A program made the translations under genes and the position numbers. A stretch of 64,000 bases of DNA from Aurelia coerulea (taxonomy: Eukaryota; Cnidaria; Scyphozoa; Semaeostomeae; Ulmaridae), in NCBI GenBank assembly GCA_039566865.1, contig CM076953.1, forward strand, positions 1,798,001 to 1,862,000, written 5' to 3'. Shown one piece after another: positions 1 to 15,400 of the stretch. The stretch's first letter is position 1; each line of letters begins with the position of its first letter. The notes under the pieces are model-generated. The model was not told where the DNA came from. It worked only from the letters and a program-made list of their open reading frames with translations, and did no database searches.

Positions 1-342
1 TATCAAACACTTCTGCACGGGAAGCGGTTCATCATGAAACCAGTAAATTATCTAGCAGAAGGTAAATGGTCATAAACAGCGCTTTTATGGGGCAAAAGAG
101 AGAAATACTCATTGGGAACTGGGAAGGTCTCTCTCTGCTTACGAAGAGAGGGCTCCAGTTATCTGCCCCGCCCCTGGAGGAGTAGTTTATTAGAACTTGA
201 TACAACCTCCTGCCCAAGTTTCAATTGTCTTTAATCTATAATCCTTATCAACTTGTGAAAAAAGAAACAAATAAATCAACAAGTGCGTGGAAGCACCTCT
301 GGTGAGTAAACAACACCAACAACATGCAAGATTATTGTCCAA
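1..342. other. 5' flank of the TRPA-like gene
   Basis: No gene is recognised here. The stretch holds the presumed 5' leader of the gene that starts at 343. A donor-like GTGAGT at about 301-306 would allow a further upstream exon or a spliced leader, but nothing confirms one. No convincing TATA box or other core promoter element was seen. Confidence 0.4.
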
Positions 343-416
343 ATGCGAGTATCAACAACAACAGCAACCATGATTTCCAGAACGAGGCGATTCGAAAAGG
401 TCTTCCAAAAGCGTGA
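324..416 (+). promoter_or_regulatory. Possible overlapping upstream ORF in the TRPA leader
   Basis: An ATG at 324 opens a 31-codon frame, counting the stop, that ends with TGA at 414-416. It runs in a different frame across the likely start codons of the channel gene at 343 and 370. If the transcript includes 324, scanning ribosomes would meet this ATG first, which could lower channel translation. The transcription start is unknown, so this rests only on the reading frames. Confidence 0.25.
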
Positions 417-3400
417 TTTCTCAGTGAACTCTCGACAAATCATCCGGCCTAGCCTAGCAAAGACAAGAAATTGCCCAAAAATGACAAATAATGAAGAGAA
501 GTTTGATGGAATGCTGCTTGCAATGGCACAGCAACATGAAGGAGGAATACAAGAGGTATGAAATTCTATATGACTGATATCACTGGCGCCTAAGGCCTAC
601 CCTACTCATCAATCGACCCGCCCAAGCCTGTGTGTGTGGAGGTGGAGCCTTCACTTCCTCCCCAACAAAGTTCTTTCAGTCCTCCTCTGTTTGAAATGTC
701 ATTTATCTAAATGAAACTGGAAGTACGTTTTACTAAGATATTAAACAAGAGGTCGACGCTACAGCAGGCGGAATGCTCAAAAAGGGAAGAAATTATAATG
801 GAATCAACATGATTCATTCAACAACATACTAGTTTTAGAAGTTTTGTAGATAAAGTCCATCTACAGTTTGAGTTAGATGTTAGGAGAGTGCTGAGATCAC
901 AGAGAGAAGTAGCTAAAAGGCTAATCAAGTCCGTTATCCCTTGTCATGACCCTCAAGTGGCAGGGGCTCTTCCGGGTATTGGGCTATTCCTTTTGTACTC
1001 CATACAGGGGGTACGGAAGGCAAATTCCAGGTGTGAGATTGCATAAAATTTCCAGGGTACTTGAACTCCAACCACCCTGGAAATCCAGGGCTGTTGTGCA
1101 GAGCCCCGGATATCTGGGTTCATTGTGAAGAACCCCCTGGAATCCAGGGACTCCATAAATGTACCCTGGATTTCAGGATCCTCATAGCAAACACCTCATT
1201 TTCTAGGTCTAAAATTTCTATGATCCCCCTGGATTTCTGGGGTACAAAAGGTCGGTGAAAGTATGGATGGCTAATGAAATAGCCAAATGAATCATGTCCT
1301 CCTTCCTGACTGTTCTGGGTGCAAACTTAAAGAATTGCACCACTGCACCACAACACCTTCAAACTCCGCAATTGTTTTTTTATTTGCGGCATTATCCATG
1401 ATGATGAGAGGGCCTGGGTTCAACTGGGAACAAGTTTCAAGATCTAATGAATGAAGAATTGAACTGTTCTTGGCATGGAATTCTCAAAAAATTGAGATTT
1501 CCATGTACTCAGGGACGTAGGAAGCATCTCCAACTTGAGGGGGCACAACGCTTCAAGGGCACTTTTTCATTAAGCTAAAGGGGCACTTCCTGGAAATAAA
1601 AAGGTCACTTCTTTGTTTATTGCAAAATATTGGGGGGGCACATGCCCCCTGTGCCCCCCGGTTCCTATGTCTCTGCATGCACTTATTGCTTATGATCATG
1701 ACAGATCTAATATTTTAAAGTAAAGTAAATCCTCTGTAAGTCTGCAAATTTCCAACTTAAGGCCATTGCAAAGGAGGAAACATTGTTGCAGAAAAATCAA
1801 TATCTTACTTGGGTGAGCAAACAGAGACACAAAGTATTTTGCTTTGCAGCATGCAAGTGCAAACTGGGAAAGATTCAGGAAGGTTGCAAATTTTATACTA
1901 AGCATGTGCTAAACTGCCCTTAAAAGAGCAAACAGCATTGGTACCAAGGCCTGAAAATAAGAAGACATTGTTGTAGTAACAAAATTTCATCCAGGAAACA
2001 ACAAATTTCTTGAAAAAATTACAAAAAGCATTGGTTGCTTCCAAGATGCAAAATTTGTGTTTGGAACTTTTGTTGCATTTATGCTGACTTGAAGATTCGT
2101 TTAGGAAACAATCAAAGCCAATAACTGTTTCCACAACAGTGTTTCCACTTTAGCATTATTTCCACATTTCTTTCAGCTGCTACACACATTCTTTGGATTC
2201 CTGGAAAGAAAAACAGATTTCTTCACTGGTGGAGCAGAAAAAGGATCAGCAGAAAAGGTAGGTACATTACACCATATTTTTTTATGGAAGCAAACAGTCT
2301 CAGCCACTACTGAAAGTTTCTTGTAATTATCAGATTTGTAGTACTAAGACTTTCTGACGCACGCGCAAAGTGTTATTTTGCTTAAGTAAAGTGGTACTTT
2401 GATGTTCGACACATCCAATGTCAAAGCATGGTGCTTCAATAAACCATGATTACTGACAAATCCTATAACACTTTCAACAAAGTCCCAAGTGGCAATTCCC
2501 ACAATATGAAATAATTGCGACACTTGGTGCTCATAGAGCGAAGGTGATTGTTGTTACCAATACCGATGTTCATGAAGAAAATGAACCGATCAGACAACAG
2601 ATTTGTCCTGTTGACATTGATAGTTCAGAAGAATCGGACACTAGACGAGTCTGAGTGTACCGAGGAAGAAACTGCTGAGTATAGTCCTGTAAAAACAAAA
2701 ACTTCATTGACACATAAACATATGAACGATGACATTCATTTATAGGTAGTGTGATTATCTTTATCAGTAAAGGAGACTTGAAGACCTATTTTTGTGTCAC
2801 TTCTTAAATACCGTCTTGAATAACATCGTGTGCAAATTGCACGCGCAAATAAATTTGCTGTGAGTTTCTTAAAGGTTCCATAACAATGTACATGCTTGTA
2901 ACCTGTGCCCTCAGAAGTACTGTGTGCTTCAGGCAAAATAGAAAAGCTTCAGATGAAATATAAAGGTTCTAAAGTAATTTTTTCCAGCAATAATTTAATT
3001 CTTAAGAAATCTGTAAAAGTTTGTCTCTTACAAAATATTAATGTGTACGCAATAGAATGGGGGTCTTGAAAAACCCAAAGGATTGCAATGAATATTGAAC
3101 TGACTGCAAAATTTCCCAAAGACAGGATCCAAATGTAAGAAGAAAATTTGCTTTAAATTAAGTAATTCCGGGTGAGTCAAAAAGGCCCTGCGTTTGAATG
3201 GCTACTGCTCCCTTTGATTATATAAGAAAGCGATATTTTGCAATATCTAGTTAAATAGCTACCATGGTAAGTAACGTTTGAAATTTTTCCTGGCTGAAAT
3301 TGGTCGCTCCGTTGACATTTTACAAGGGATTTTCTAGAAAATATCCCGTTGAGAAACCCTGAAAAACGTACTAAAATCATGAGCAAGCTTCCCTCATGTA

Positions 3401-6400
3401 TTTGCCTTACAGCAATGACTTGAGAATGCTTTAGCATGTGCTATCCTCTTGGGGGAATGACAGAATCTCCCCCCTGGTGTGAATATCTTATTCAGGGGGA
3501 TTCCATTCTCCCAACAGGACAAAATGCATGAATGCATGTGAGTGTCATTATTGCTTGGAATTTTGTTTGTATTTTTCCTTCGGTTTTGCTGGTTTTCGAA
3601 ATTGGCTTTCTGTAGAAAATCTGTCATATTGAGAGGAAGGAATGGCCAATTAAAGCCGGGTATATTACTGAGCCTTATTGGACATATCAGGAATAGAACA
3701 AGACGGTTTTCAATATTATTTCTTTGATATTCAGGGAGCAGAATTTTTCCAAACACAGGGCCTTTTTATTGACTCACCCAGTACGCACATAATTGTAGTT
3801 ATCTTTCTCAACTTCCTCTGTAGCTTGTTATGAAGACAATGAAAGAACATGAAAGCAAAGCACTGAAGGTAATACAAAAATTTCCTCTTCTTGCCTGTAA
3901 TGCAACTGTACAAAGATCAGCAACCAAATAAGATCAAATAAGATCAAATGAAATGGTAACTTGTGAACTTGGGCGCACACGATACGTTTTCTTGATTACA
4001 TGTATTCCGCTCGTTTATCTTTTGACAACTTGACCACTCTGTGTGTATCTTGAGCCACATTTACCCATTATATAAATATGTAGATAGATCATTGAAAAAG
4101 GGCAAAGTCATGAAATTTATTTGAAAGTTAGTGAAAGTTCTTCTGTTTTCAATGAATATGTTTACCCATAGAAGATTGCTTTACAGTGCTACACCCTTTT
4201 TGCCCTTGGGAAACACCCTCATTTGTCTTCAAAATTCAAGATCCAATTACTAATACCCTTCTTTGACAATTTCTCTACGGATTTGGACAGATTTGGACTT
4301 GCGACGAGTCCAGACAGATTAAAAACCAACCTCAGAGATCAGAAGGGGGGTGTTTGTCCTCCCAACCCCAGTGCCACCACCACTGAGTATACGGGAATAA
4401 TTGGCTTGGTTGCTGAATCGCAAGGTCCAATTACATTTTAAGATATAAAGGATTAAAGAAAGATTGGTATCAAGCCTAGAATAACTTTCTTTTTTATAAC
4501 AGAGTAGAATTTTCAGGAACCCCAATCAAGAGGGTGCATAATCGGGTCTCTTCATTCCATGGTTCCACACCATTTTTTCAGCACATCCTGAATTCCTTAT
4601 AGTGAATGAATGAAGCTAAGTAGAGGCAATCTAAAGATAGGACAAAGAAAACTCCTACGCACATTATTTTTCCTACAGCAAAACATTATCCATGCGTCAA
4701 AATCATCAAACACAATAGGTTAAGAATAGAATACCCAGACTCCTTCCACACAGGCTTTGATCTCCGTTGATTCTCTTTGATGTAAAGTACTCCAATTCTG
4801 ATTCCATTGCCATTGGCTATCCTGTATCCGAAGGAATCATGCATCCCGTATCCTGCGTGTCAAAATGGCGGATCCTGCATCACACCAAACCTTAGACTTA
4901 TGACGAAGAGTTTTCTTGTTTTCCTGTGCTCTTTGACTTCAAGATGGCGCTTCAGTCAACAGAGACTCATATTATTACTCTGAAAAAGTTGACCCTATTT
5001 AGGCCTAATATGCTGGGATTCCTAGCATACCAATCAGAATGCGAGATTTGGCGAAGAACAATCAGTTTCGAACCTTCAATTCGATTGACGCAGTTGACTA
5101 AATTTGAAGGAAGTTGCTGCAGCAGGTACTTGAAGATTTCTCTGGTATGTCTTGGTCTTAAAAACATGAAAATTGCAGCATTAAAAGACTTAATATTTTG
5201 CACTCACCAGGTAAAGTGAACTTTATTCTTCAGATGAATACCAAGTTTCGTTAATTAAGAGTCTGCTTACCGTGGTTTCTATCGCATTTCCTTTCTGAGG
5301 AGTGACCGTTGAACAGAGCCGAAGCAGTCGTTCGATCCAGATTCGATCAATCGAATGCAGAAGATAGGGTCAGGTTTTTAACTGTTTCATTATGAGTCCC
5401 TGTGAGCAAGGTACAGCAGGGATACAAGGGACTCATCGTCATAAGTCTAACCAAACCTATCATGCACTCTCAATCAACACTTTTTGGTGAATTACCCCCA
5501 AAACTGCCTCCCATATCCCAAGAGATTTTAGTTTGTTAAATGATCCATATATGATGTAAATAACTGAAAATATGCTTTGATCTCAACAGGCTGCAAGGGA
5601 TGGTAATGTAGAGGCTATACAAGAACTCATAGACACCATCAGGAAGCCAGACTTAGATCCAAAACAAGTTGAAAAAATATTGAAATACAAACTTGACAAG
5701 AAAGACAGAAATGATTATACTGCAATGCATTATGCTGTACGTTACGGACATGGGCAGATTGTTCAAGTGCTGATTGATGCAGGTGCAGGTAAGAGAGTGT
5801 TATTTTTGATTGTTGATAAGCGTACCATCTACAAAATGCAGATATAAGGGCATGGCCTCAGGGGTGTCACTGGACTTATTTTCCTTGTTTTCTTGGAGTC
5901 CAAGTCCTTGTTTCCACTCCCTTCCTCCAACGATACCCCCCACAATACCCATTCTGCTTCAACAAAGTTTTAAGCGGAATGACTATAACAATAAATAGCA
6001 ATCCATCTTTTCAAGGTAAGAGGTGCAAAAGCGGAAGCATTTTGTTGGTTGAGATTTTGCATTTTCGAGACTCAAATCTCATTGTGCGTACAAAGTTTAA
6101 CGTTGAAACAAATTTTCACATTCATATCTGTCTTTATTTAGAAATTATGATAATATAAAGAATTTGAATTCGTAAGGGCTTTGACCGTGAATTCAGAGTT
6201 TGGACAAAAATTTGTGCAAACTTTAATTTCACAGTCAAAGCTCTTATGACTTCAAATTCTTAAAATTGTCATAATTTTGAAATAATAATGTATGTGTTTC
6301 ATCAGGTTATTCAAACAACGATGCCAAGTAGATGTACGAAACACTCCAATCTTTGATGTGACTTGTTAAGAAATTTTAGAACATGTATAGAAAGGACCCG

Positions 6401-9400
6401 GACACAGCGTAGGTTCCAAATCTTTATATCGGCGTAAAAAGGTGGGTGTAAAATTCAATGACCTATTCCTTCTGATTGAATGGCTTGAAAGAAACTTTAG
6501 ATACTTATCTATAAATCTACTGTTGGACTTTTCAGAAATTTTGAATATTTTTGGAAATTACAGCGTATCTTACATTTCAACTCATTTGAGGATGTGACAT
6601 CATCAAATTTTTAAATCATAAACCAGATGAGTGACAGACTTTTGCTTGACACCATATTGTAGGCATTTATGAACTATGGTTTCCTTCGAAATTAATTCAT
6701 GTTGCGTCAAACAGTTTAGAAATTACGATGGTTTTAAGTTTTTTTGAAAATTTTTCTTGAATTCTTGAAAAAGAAAAAAAACATTCTAATTCTGAAAATA
6801 TTGAAGATTTCAGAAAAGTCCAACAGTAGAATTATAGATAAATAGCTGAAGTTTCTTTGAAGTAATTCAGTTCAAAGAAATAGGTCACTCAATTTTTCAC
6901 CAGCCGTTTTAAAGATTTGGAACCTATGCTCCCGGACACCACTTTAATGTGCATGTGCCATTTCAAAACTGTGGGAGATACAAATCACCTGGGGGTATTC
7001 CCTTTCTCTAAGGCAAAATTTTCAATGAACAGGAGGTGAACACCCCACACCAACCCTGCCAATCCTGGGGTTTGGGGCAATAAAATGATAGCTGCATTGT
7101 TGGGAAAAGGGGAAAAATTAAATGGAATTGAAAATGTAATGTACTTATTTTTGAAGGGACAGTACATTTCATCATTCATTGTTACATTTCAGATGTAAAC
7201 GCATCAGGTGATGATGGAACTCAACCAATACATTTGGCCTCTAGACATATGAGGGCTGGTCGACCAGAAAGGATTTCTCTGTCAAGTGAGTATTTTTGTA
7301 AGATTTATTTTTGTCTTTGAAATAAGAAGTTATAAATGATCAAGAACTGCAAATGTTCAAAGATTGTAAATGCAGTCAGGCATTGTTTAGCAGTATTATG
7401 GTTATGCGGTACTTTTCAATTGGTTAGCAGTTATTCAACAGTAGGATAACATATAATGATAATAATAATCATCATCATGCACTGCCTAATTTACAGGCAT
7501 GGCAGACTAAATTTAAGCTAACTAAACTAAACATAAACATAACCTAACACAATGAAACTAATATAAAATACAATAACAATATAGTGAAATAAGATAAGAA
7601 AGAACTGAACTCAAATGAATCAAATAGAACTGCGGTGAAAATGTAGCACAAAACTTGTACTAGATATAGGCACGTATACTAGGCTCGTTGCGAATGTTTT
7701 CATGATGAACAACAGTGACCTGAAAGGGGAAGGGTCACGTAAAATAGAAAAACTTATTTCGAAACGAAGATTTTGCAGTTTCTTCACAGGCCTTACCTTA
7801 TCACTCAGATTTTCCATTATTTTTCTCAAAAGGAGAATGTCATTTTGAAATAGATTTGGAATTTCATAGAAAAACAAACAAAACATTCATATGTTGTAAA
7901 ATTAAAAAATGGATTACAAAGAGTGCCTTTATTGTGGATTCACCCCATCCACCAACATTTATGCATAACACTATGAACACGCGCAGGAAACAATATGGAC
8001 TATAGAGATAACAGGTTTGTTTACGGTTACATGACCCAGTCCCTTTGACCGTAATTTTTACCAAAATATGCTGATTAAGAATGTTGAAAAAATCTGTTTG
8101 ATATTCGACAGTTAACCAAGTTGCATCACCTGCAAGACATACAATTCCGATTCTGCAGATACTGCTAAATGGGGGAGCAGATTGCAACGCTGGAGATGCA
8201 TACATGCAAACACCATTACATTATGCTACAACCAAAGGCAATTTGCAAGCTGTTGAGATGCTTATGAATACGCCAGGAATAAAAATCGAGGTAATTTACC
8301 CCAGGGGGGGTACTCCCTAACTTTCAATACTCCAAATTTTTCCAATAGTCCATGCCACTTTTTCTTTGCTGACCCCTAAATATTAAGCCTAATGATTTGG
8401 GGACCCCAAATATTGAGTCTAATGTTTTGGAGACCCCAAATATTGTTATCTATTTCTGGGGCCCCTTACATGTTTTTGAATGATTTCAATTTGAGCCTCT
8501 TGATTTTTCTCAGTTTTTGAATAATACCAAAGCATTTATTTCGTGATTCGCAACTTCAGGGCCAAATTGCAGGATTCTTCCTTTCCTCAGATTTGTTGAC
8601 CCCAAATATTCAATTGTTGTCCATGTTGTAATTCACAGACCCCAAATATTGATTTGATGTAAAATTTCGGACCCCAAATATTGGCACGGACCCCCCCGTA
8701 CTAAAAGTCAATGAGTACCCCCCCTGGGTAATTTACTTACATCCTTCACAGGGGGTCCTACCCTGACAGGAGGGGTCTTCTATTCTATATATTAACGATA
8801 TCCCGTTAGTGACAAATATAAACTTGCAAATCTCAAACTAAAAATGTAAACATAATTGTTAAGTAAAAACTGATCTTCCGGGGAGTCGTTCTTGAGGGGG
8901 CTTGAATTAATTATCAAGGCTCATCAAATGCCTTTCCGGATGTTTTTCGGTCAAGTTTTGTGGGCAATACCAGTCACTATTTATTGATATACCAGGTATA
9001 GGAAAAAGAACTTCAAATCTTGGAAATATTATGCGGAGAATAGTTGAGGTATTGAAATCAATCTAAGTTTGGTTTGTTTATATGCGCATAACATAAATTT
9101 ATTTTATATACCTTAAAAAATTTACAATACATGCTACGGATTACTCTACCTACAATCTACTACAAGAACTATACCATGAGAAGCAATAGACTATGATTAC
9201 CCCATGCCATTAAATGAAAAATAAGAGTTAAACTACATACAATTTTACATAAATGCTACAGACATAAACGATAAATACTTTACTGGAGAATGTTTAACAT
9301 TAGATGTCAGGTTGGGGCTATAATGACTCCAAAATGGATATCGCAAGAAAACTCTTTTTGTGTGTGTTTTTATTATCATACCTCGTAACTGACATCTAAT

Positions 9401-12400
9401 GCGTGACAGGATTTCCAAACACATAGAAACGTTACTTTGAGAGACTTTAACAGACGTTACTACAAGAGATCATAACACAATTACAACAGATGAACAACTA
9501 CCCACATGTATTCAACCATTTTCTTACTTTTTAGGCTGAAGACAAATCAAGGTCTACTCCATTGCACTGTGCCTGTAGTCAAGGATCTATACAGATTGTT
9601 CGGACCTTAACATTAAAGGATGCAAGTCTGTCCAAACGAGATGATGAAGGACATACCCCGTTTCATTATGCCGTCATGTCTGGCCATCTCAAGGTAGTTG
9701 TTTCCAGCCTTTTTTCCCCTGCATTATACACGTATTTTTGTTGATAAGAAACTAAGAATTTGGGCCAATACTGAAAGTGTCTTTAATTGTCTTTGAGTAC
9801 TCAGATTTTTTTACGAGTTTATTACGATATTTGTAAAAATATTCATGTTGACCTGTGCGCTCGTGAACATTTCAAAACAAAATTTTTTGAAGCCTTTCTA
9901 ATGTTTAGATATTATATTCAAGTACCTTCTGAGTAATATGATACAGGAAACAAGTGAAAAAAGTAAGAATATGTTAAGGATTTCCTTTATCAAAATAGAT
10001 TTTGCAGATCAGCACGGGTTCTTTGAATACATTGATGGATTGGTTCTTATAAAATCAGTGGCGGACTGGCTCGGATTTTTGCACCGGCCATGGATGAGTT
10101 ATGGGGGCCCTAAGTGGGTGTGGCCTACACCATGAGGGTGTGGTCATGCACAAAATTCGTCGCAATTCCTCGATTTCTTACCAATAGCAAAGCTAAACTC
10201 ACTTTCTTTGAAAATGAGGCTTATACCTTATTATGGCATGATTAATATCTTTACGTAGTCTCTACTTTATAAAAGTAACTCTGACCTTTTGAGAGTATTG
10301 TGGGCCAGATGATCTATAATGTTTTCGTTTCACAAACTGTTGAGCAACCCTTTCTCGAATCTCGCCCAGCAGTGTGGCCAGGGAAAATTTACTGATGGCA
10401 GCGGCGTGGCCGGGGTAAATGAAGTGGGGGGAATGAAAAGGAGGGGTCTGGGGGCGAAGCCCCCAGGAAAATTTTTAGGGCCACGCCCTTTACTTTGGCT
10501 TAGAATGCATTTCCCAATATCATGCTTGTCATTAGCGACAAGGAAACCTTGATCGTTTTGTAACAGTTATCCTATGAATCAGAGCACGGGGAAAATTTTT
10601 GAAGAAAGATCCTTTACTTTGGCTTAGAATGCATCTCCCAATATCATGCTTGCCAGTGCTAAAATGGAAGATTTGACATTTCTCGGAAAATTCTTACCCA
10701 ACCTATACCCAGTTATTTTCTCCTCGGTTTTAGAGGAATCTCGAGGATCATCTTTTGATAAAAGTGGGGGAGCAATTGCCCCCCATACCCCCCCTTCCCG
10801 TGGCCACGCCACTGACTGATGGAGTATCAAAATGAGGGGTCTGGGGGCAAAGTCTCCAGGAAAATCTCTAAGGACACTCCCTCTACTTTGGCCTAGAACG
10901 CTTCTTCCAATCCCATGTTTGGAGGTGCTTAAATTAAATTTTTAGCAAGTGTAACAGTAGTTTTATGAATTAGCATCCACAGGGAAATTTTTTGAATAAA
11001 TATCTGTTCTTTGGCTGAAATTTTCGAAATTATATTAGCAATTTTCTATCAATCAACACTCTTATAAACATTTTCGCGCAAATGCTTTTACATTGCTGCA
11101 GAAATCCAATTTTTGCGTACCCCCGAAGTGGAGGCCTTGACAAAGTTTTTCCCGGAAAATTTTTGAAACTGACAGCCTTATTTTGGCTTAAAACTATTCT
11201 CCCGGTCATTTTCTAGCATTTTTCAGAGAGGCTTACCCTACACTACCAAAAATCAACTATTTTCTTTGAAAGAATCTCTAGAACCATCTTTTGACAGAAG
11301 TGGACGGGGCCTTTACCGTATCTTCACTCTCGACTGTATTCATTTCTTTGAACAAGTTCACTGACATGGTAGGATTCAAATGTGAAGCGAGATGTCCATT
11401 ATTCAAGAATGCGAATCTACTAAAGAACTTCTAATTTCGCAAAAGGGCCCTTTTCCAGCAAAAAGGGGGCCCTTTTTGCAAGATTTTGAGGGGGGCCCAC
11501 CGGCCACGGGCCGATGGGCCGGTGGGCCAGTCCGCCACTGACTGCCCTGCATAGAGCTGCTGCTATGAATAGAGAGACGGTTGTGAACTTTTTGATTGAA
11601 AGGTAAGTCCTTGTTTTTTACACATGACAACGTTGGAGCAGTTAATTTTGGGTTTCTCAACTTATCCAGTACTTTTTGGGGTCTCGAATATGGGGAAAGT
11701 AAACAAATTAGGAAAACATAGTTCACGAACAAAATTGAAATCAAGCAACGTTATTAAAATCAAAGTACGTAAATATCTAGATACATGAGGTAAAATCTAT
11801 CAGCTAGGACACGTTTCCGATATTCAAGATGCTGACTTGATAGTTTTTGGGTTTGTAATGAGAGAACAGTTATATTCTTGTTGTTTTGGGTTGATGCTTT
11901 ATACCCCATTCACCCCTATCCAACATATGGCGGAGTATCCCCTTCCCCCACTGAGCGACGCAGACACTGGTTTGTCAGAGAGTATGGTTTTACTCACCAT
12001 TGTATTGTTTGCTAATGTATTAAGGGGCCTTCAATTCCGCGAGTTTCCTGAAGCTTTCTTTTGTCTTTCAACAAAGCTTTCTCTTCATTTTTGCAGAGGT
12101 GCTAGAATGAATTCGTTTAGCGAGGATGGATCAACCCCCCTGATCTTAGCAGCTGAAATGGATAACAAAAGAGTTGTCAGTGCACTTGTGAATAAGGGAG
12201 CACAAATAGACTATGCTGATGCTTCAGAGAAAACTGCATTATACTGGGCTGCCAATGAAAATGCAATTGATTCACTACGGGTAAAAATTTCATTTGCACG
12301 TCTTTTTACTTCTACATCGGGTTAATAGGAAAAGGTTAATACATTTGCAGGGCTATGGAATGGTCGGCTGATATTCAAAATTGAAATTTTAAATCTATCA

Positions 12401-15400
12401 TTCAAAGGCTAAGTTAGATGTGAATGTTTTGTTTGGTAAAATTACTCATCATTTAGGCCCAGAAATTAGGACAATGCTGGTAAGGGGTTTGTTTGTATGT
12501 GAATGAATGCTCGATTCTGCTCCATGATTTACTTGCTATTTGAGTTTTGGTTGCCAAATCTTTATTTCCAGCCCATATTCTGAAAGTAGGATCTCAGAGA
12601 GCTATTCACTGTTTGAATCCTTTTTTTAGCTTCATCTAAGATGTTACAATACATGTTACAACTTATTAATTACTATACAACTACAACACTACAAGCACGG
12701 TAACTACAGGGAGCAACAGACAATGATTACCCCCATTTGAATCCTTGTTTCACTTGTCAAAACAATTATTATTTTATTTCAGATCCTATTAAGCTGTCCA
12801 GATTCTGTGTTCCAAACAGACGTCGGTGATCGCTATGACAACACGCCATTACATGTGGCTGCTATGAAGGGGTATACTGGCATTGTTAAAATGCTGATCG
12901 AGAGAGGTGCGAAACTTGATGCGGTGAATGATGAAGAATTAACACCTTTGCATCTTAGTGCACAGAATGGTCATGTAAGGTATATTGAAATTAGAAACTT
13001 ACTATCTAGCGTACATGTTGGAAATTACCTAATTAGCAAACTATGTATTGACAGTTTGTAAATTCAGGCAATAAAGCTTTAGAACCCGGTTGGGAAATCT
13101 CATGTTTTGTCTCAGTGAGTCTCTAATTTTGAATTCTTGAGTGATTTTGAAGACGAAGAAGTTGTAAACAAGAATCGTTAAGAAATTGAAACATTTCCTA
13201 CGTTCGCAAGACCTTTACTGCGAGGCCTTCCTATAGTTAATTTGCTCCCACCGGTGAGTTTCTGAAACCAGGCATTTCTGCTTATTTTTTTCTGGCATAC
13301 AGTGGAACCTCCATTAACGGACACCTCTATACAATGGACACCTGCAAGCAACGGACAAATATTTCGTCCCAAAATACAGTATGACAAAAGATGACACCTC
13401 CATACAGCAGACACCTCTTTACAACGGTCAATAGCATTGGTCCCACAGGTGTCCGTTATATGGAGGTTCCACTGTATGTTCAAATTTGCTTTTCCTTGTC
13501 ATTAAAGAGCTATTGTCACCCAGGGTCCTTTGCGGGCACGCTGAAATTTCAGACTGTGTAAAAATCAAATTTGGCCTAAACGGAAACAATATATCCACGT
13601 GCAGTAGTCGAACTGATAGTACAGTTCAAATAGAGTAAAACTTTTCTATCTATCTATCGCGTTGTGGATTTATGTTTTCCACTCAGGCAAAATTTTATTT
13701 TAAGACAATCTGAGATGTCAGCATGCCCGCAAAGGACCCTGGGTGACAATGGCTCTTTAAGGGGGTAAAAATCATGCAAAAAATCATTTTGTGTGGTCTG
13801 AAGCTTTGTGGATTCTCACTTGATAGATTAAATATCATTTTAACATTTTTGTAATTTCTACAGGGTCGTTCGACAATTACTTCAACGCAAAGCAAACATG
13901 GTCAGCGACATCGACGAGGCGGCAAACACTCCATTACACCACGCGGCACTAGCAGGTCATGCTGACGTCATCGAGGCACTCCTTGACTTTGGTGCTACTG
14001 TAGACAATCGCAATGCAGCATTGTGGACCCCCCTTGATTGTGCTGCTGCTAATGGTCACGTGAATGCAGCCAGTGCTTTGTTAGATAGGGATTCCCCTGT
14101 AGACCCGATTGACAGAGCCAAGACGACCCCTCTTCATCTGGCAAGTAAAGGTGGATTTGTTGAAATGACGCGGTTGTTATTGAAAAGTGGTGCAGATATT
14201 TCATTAGCTGATGCTGAAGGAAAGAACTGCTTGGATTTGGCAGTTGATAATGGTTATAAGTAAGTTTTATGATACATTATATTCTATTTGACAGAAAGTT
14301 TAGGATTCTGTCTTTTTTTCGTAAATTTGACGAAATGTCTACCAGTAATTACTCAGTTAACTTTTTAACTGATGACTGTTCAAAAATTCCTGCCGCTCAG
14401 AAAGTCCTAACGAGTGGAAATAAACCTTTGAGGCTGGTTTTAAAGTCAGTGGAATGAACTTTTCGAGTGGGACGAATTTTACTCAATAAATGTTACCCAG
14501 ATGTAATTCTCTATTCACAATCAAATCGATATTTTCTTTCATAAATGATTCCTGTCCGCTTGGAAAATTTCACACACTAGAAGGTTTGTTTTGCCCATTG
14601 CAAGTCAGGTAACCATACTCTTGGGAAGTTACAATGTTATCCTCCTTTTTGCATTCATGGCACAATTTTGCATGACACGAAATGTGTTAAAGAATTCAAA
14701 CGATGTTTTATCAAGAGATTGAGCACTTTACCTAAAGTGGGTGTGAACAAACCTTCACTGATTTTGTTTCTACTGAGTTAAAATATCCTTTGAATTTCCT
14801 AGACTGAAACTAATTTCTTATATATTTTTATTCCAGAATTTATTCAATTTCTTAGTGATCTGAGAGTCAAATTTCTAAAAAGAAAAATACAATATAAACC
14901 CTCGTATCAGAACCTAGTGGACTAAGAACCTGCCTGCGGAAATTTTGCAGTTAGCTAATTCTAGGTCTATAGACCCCCATTGTATAAGAACCCATTCAGC
15001 CTGGAATTTGAAATAGATATTTGAATAGGTATAGGTATTCAGCCTGGAATTTGTAGAGATCATGGGGTCTTATTCACAACAAAAGTTTGTGGAAGAATCA
15101 AAACTGTTTATATTACCTGATGAGAAGCTTTGGAAAGCTCTTCTTTGGATTATATAAACATTTCTGATTTTTCCACAAATTTCTGTTGGGAATAACATAC
15201 CTCATAAACTCAAGTGATGTGAGCTGACAGTGAATAATAGGCCTGAAGTTTGAATCTGTAGAAAAGAAATTCCTGAAAGCCATGAATAAAAATAAGAACC
15301 AATTTAAGAACCTGAGCAGCCTCATTTCCCACTAAATACTCTAAACATAAGAACCTAGTTTCAAAATTGTAGGTTCTTATACGCAGGTTTTACTGTACTT

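Noticed and set aside
4926..5219. A 97-codon frame starting at AAGATGGCGC
   Set aside because: The start context is good but there is no domain, and parts recur in the 54-kb repeat, so it is treated as repeat sequence.
11837..12325. A 162-codon frame as one long exon
   Set aside because: Only 12097-12280 encodes ankyrin sequence and fits the neighbouring phases; the upstream part is intron read-through.
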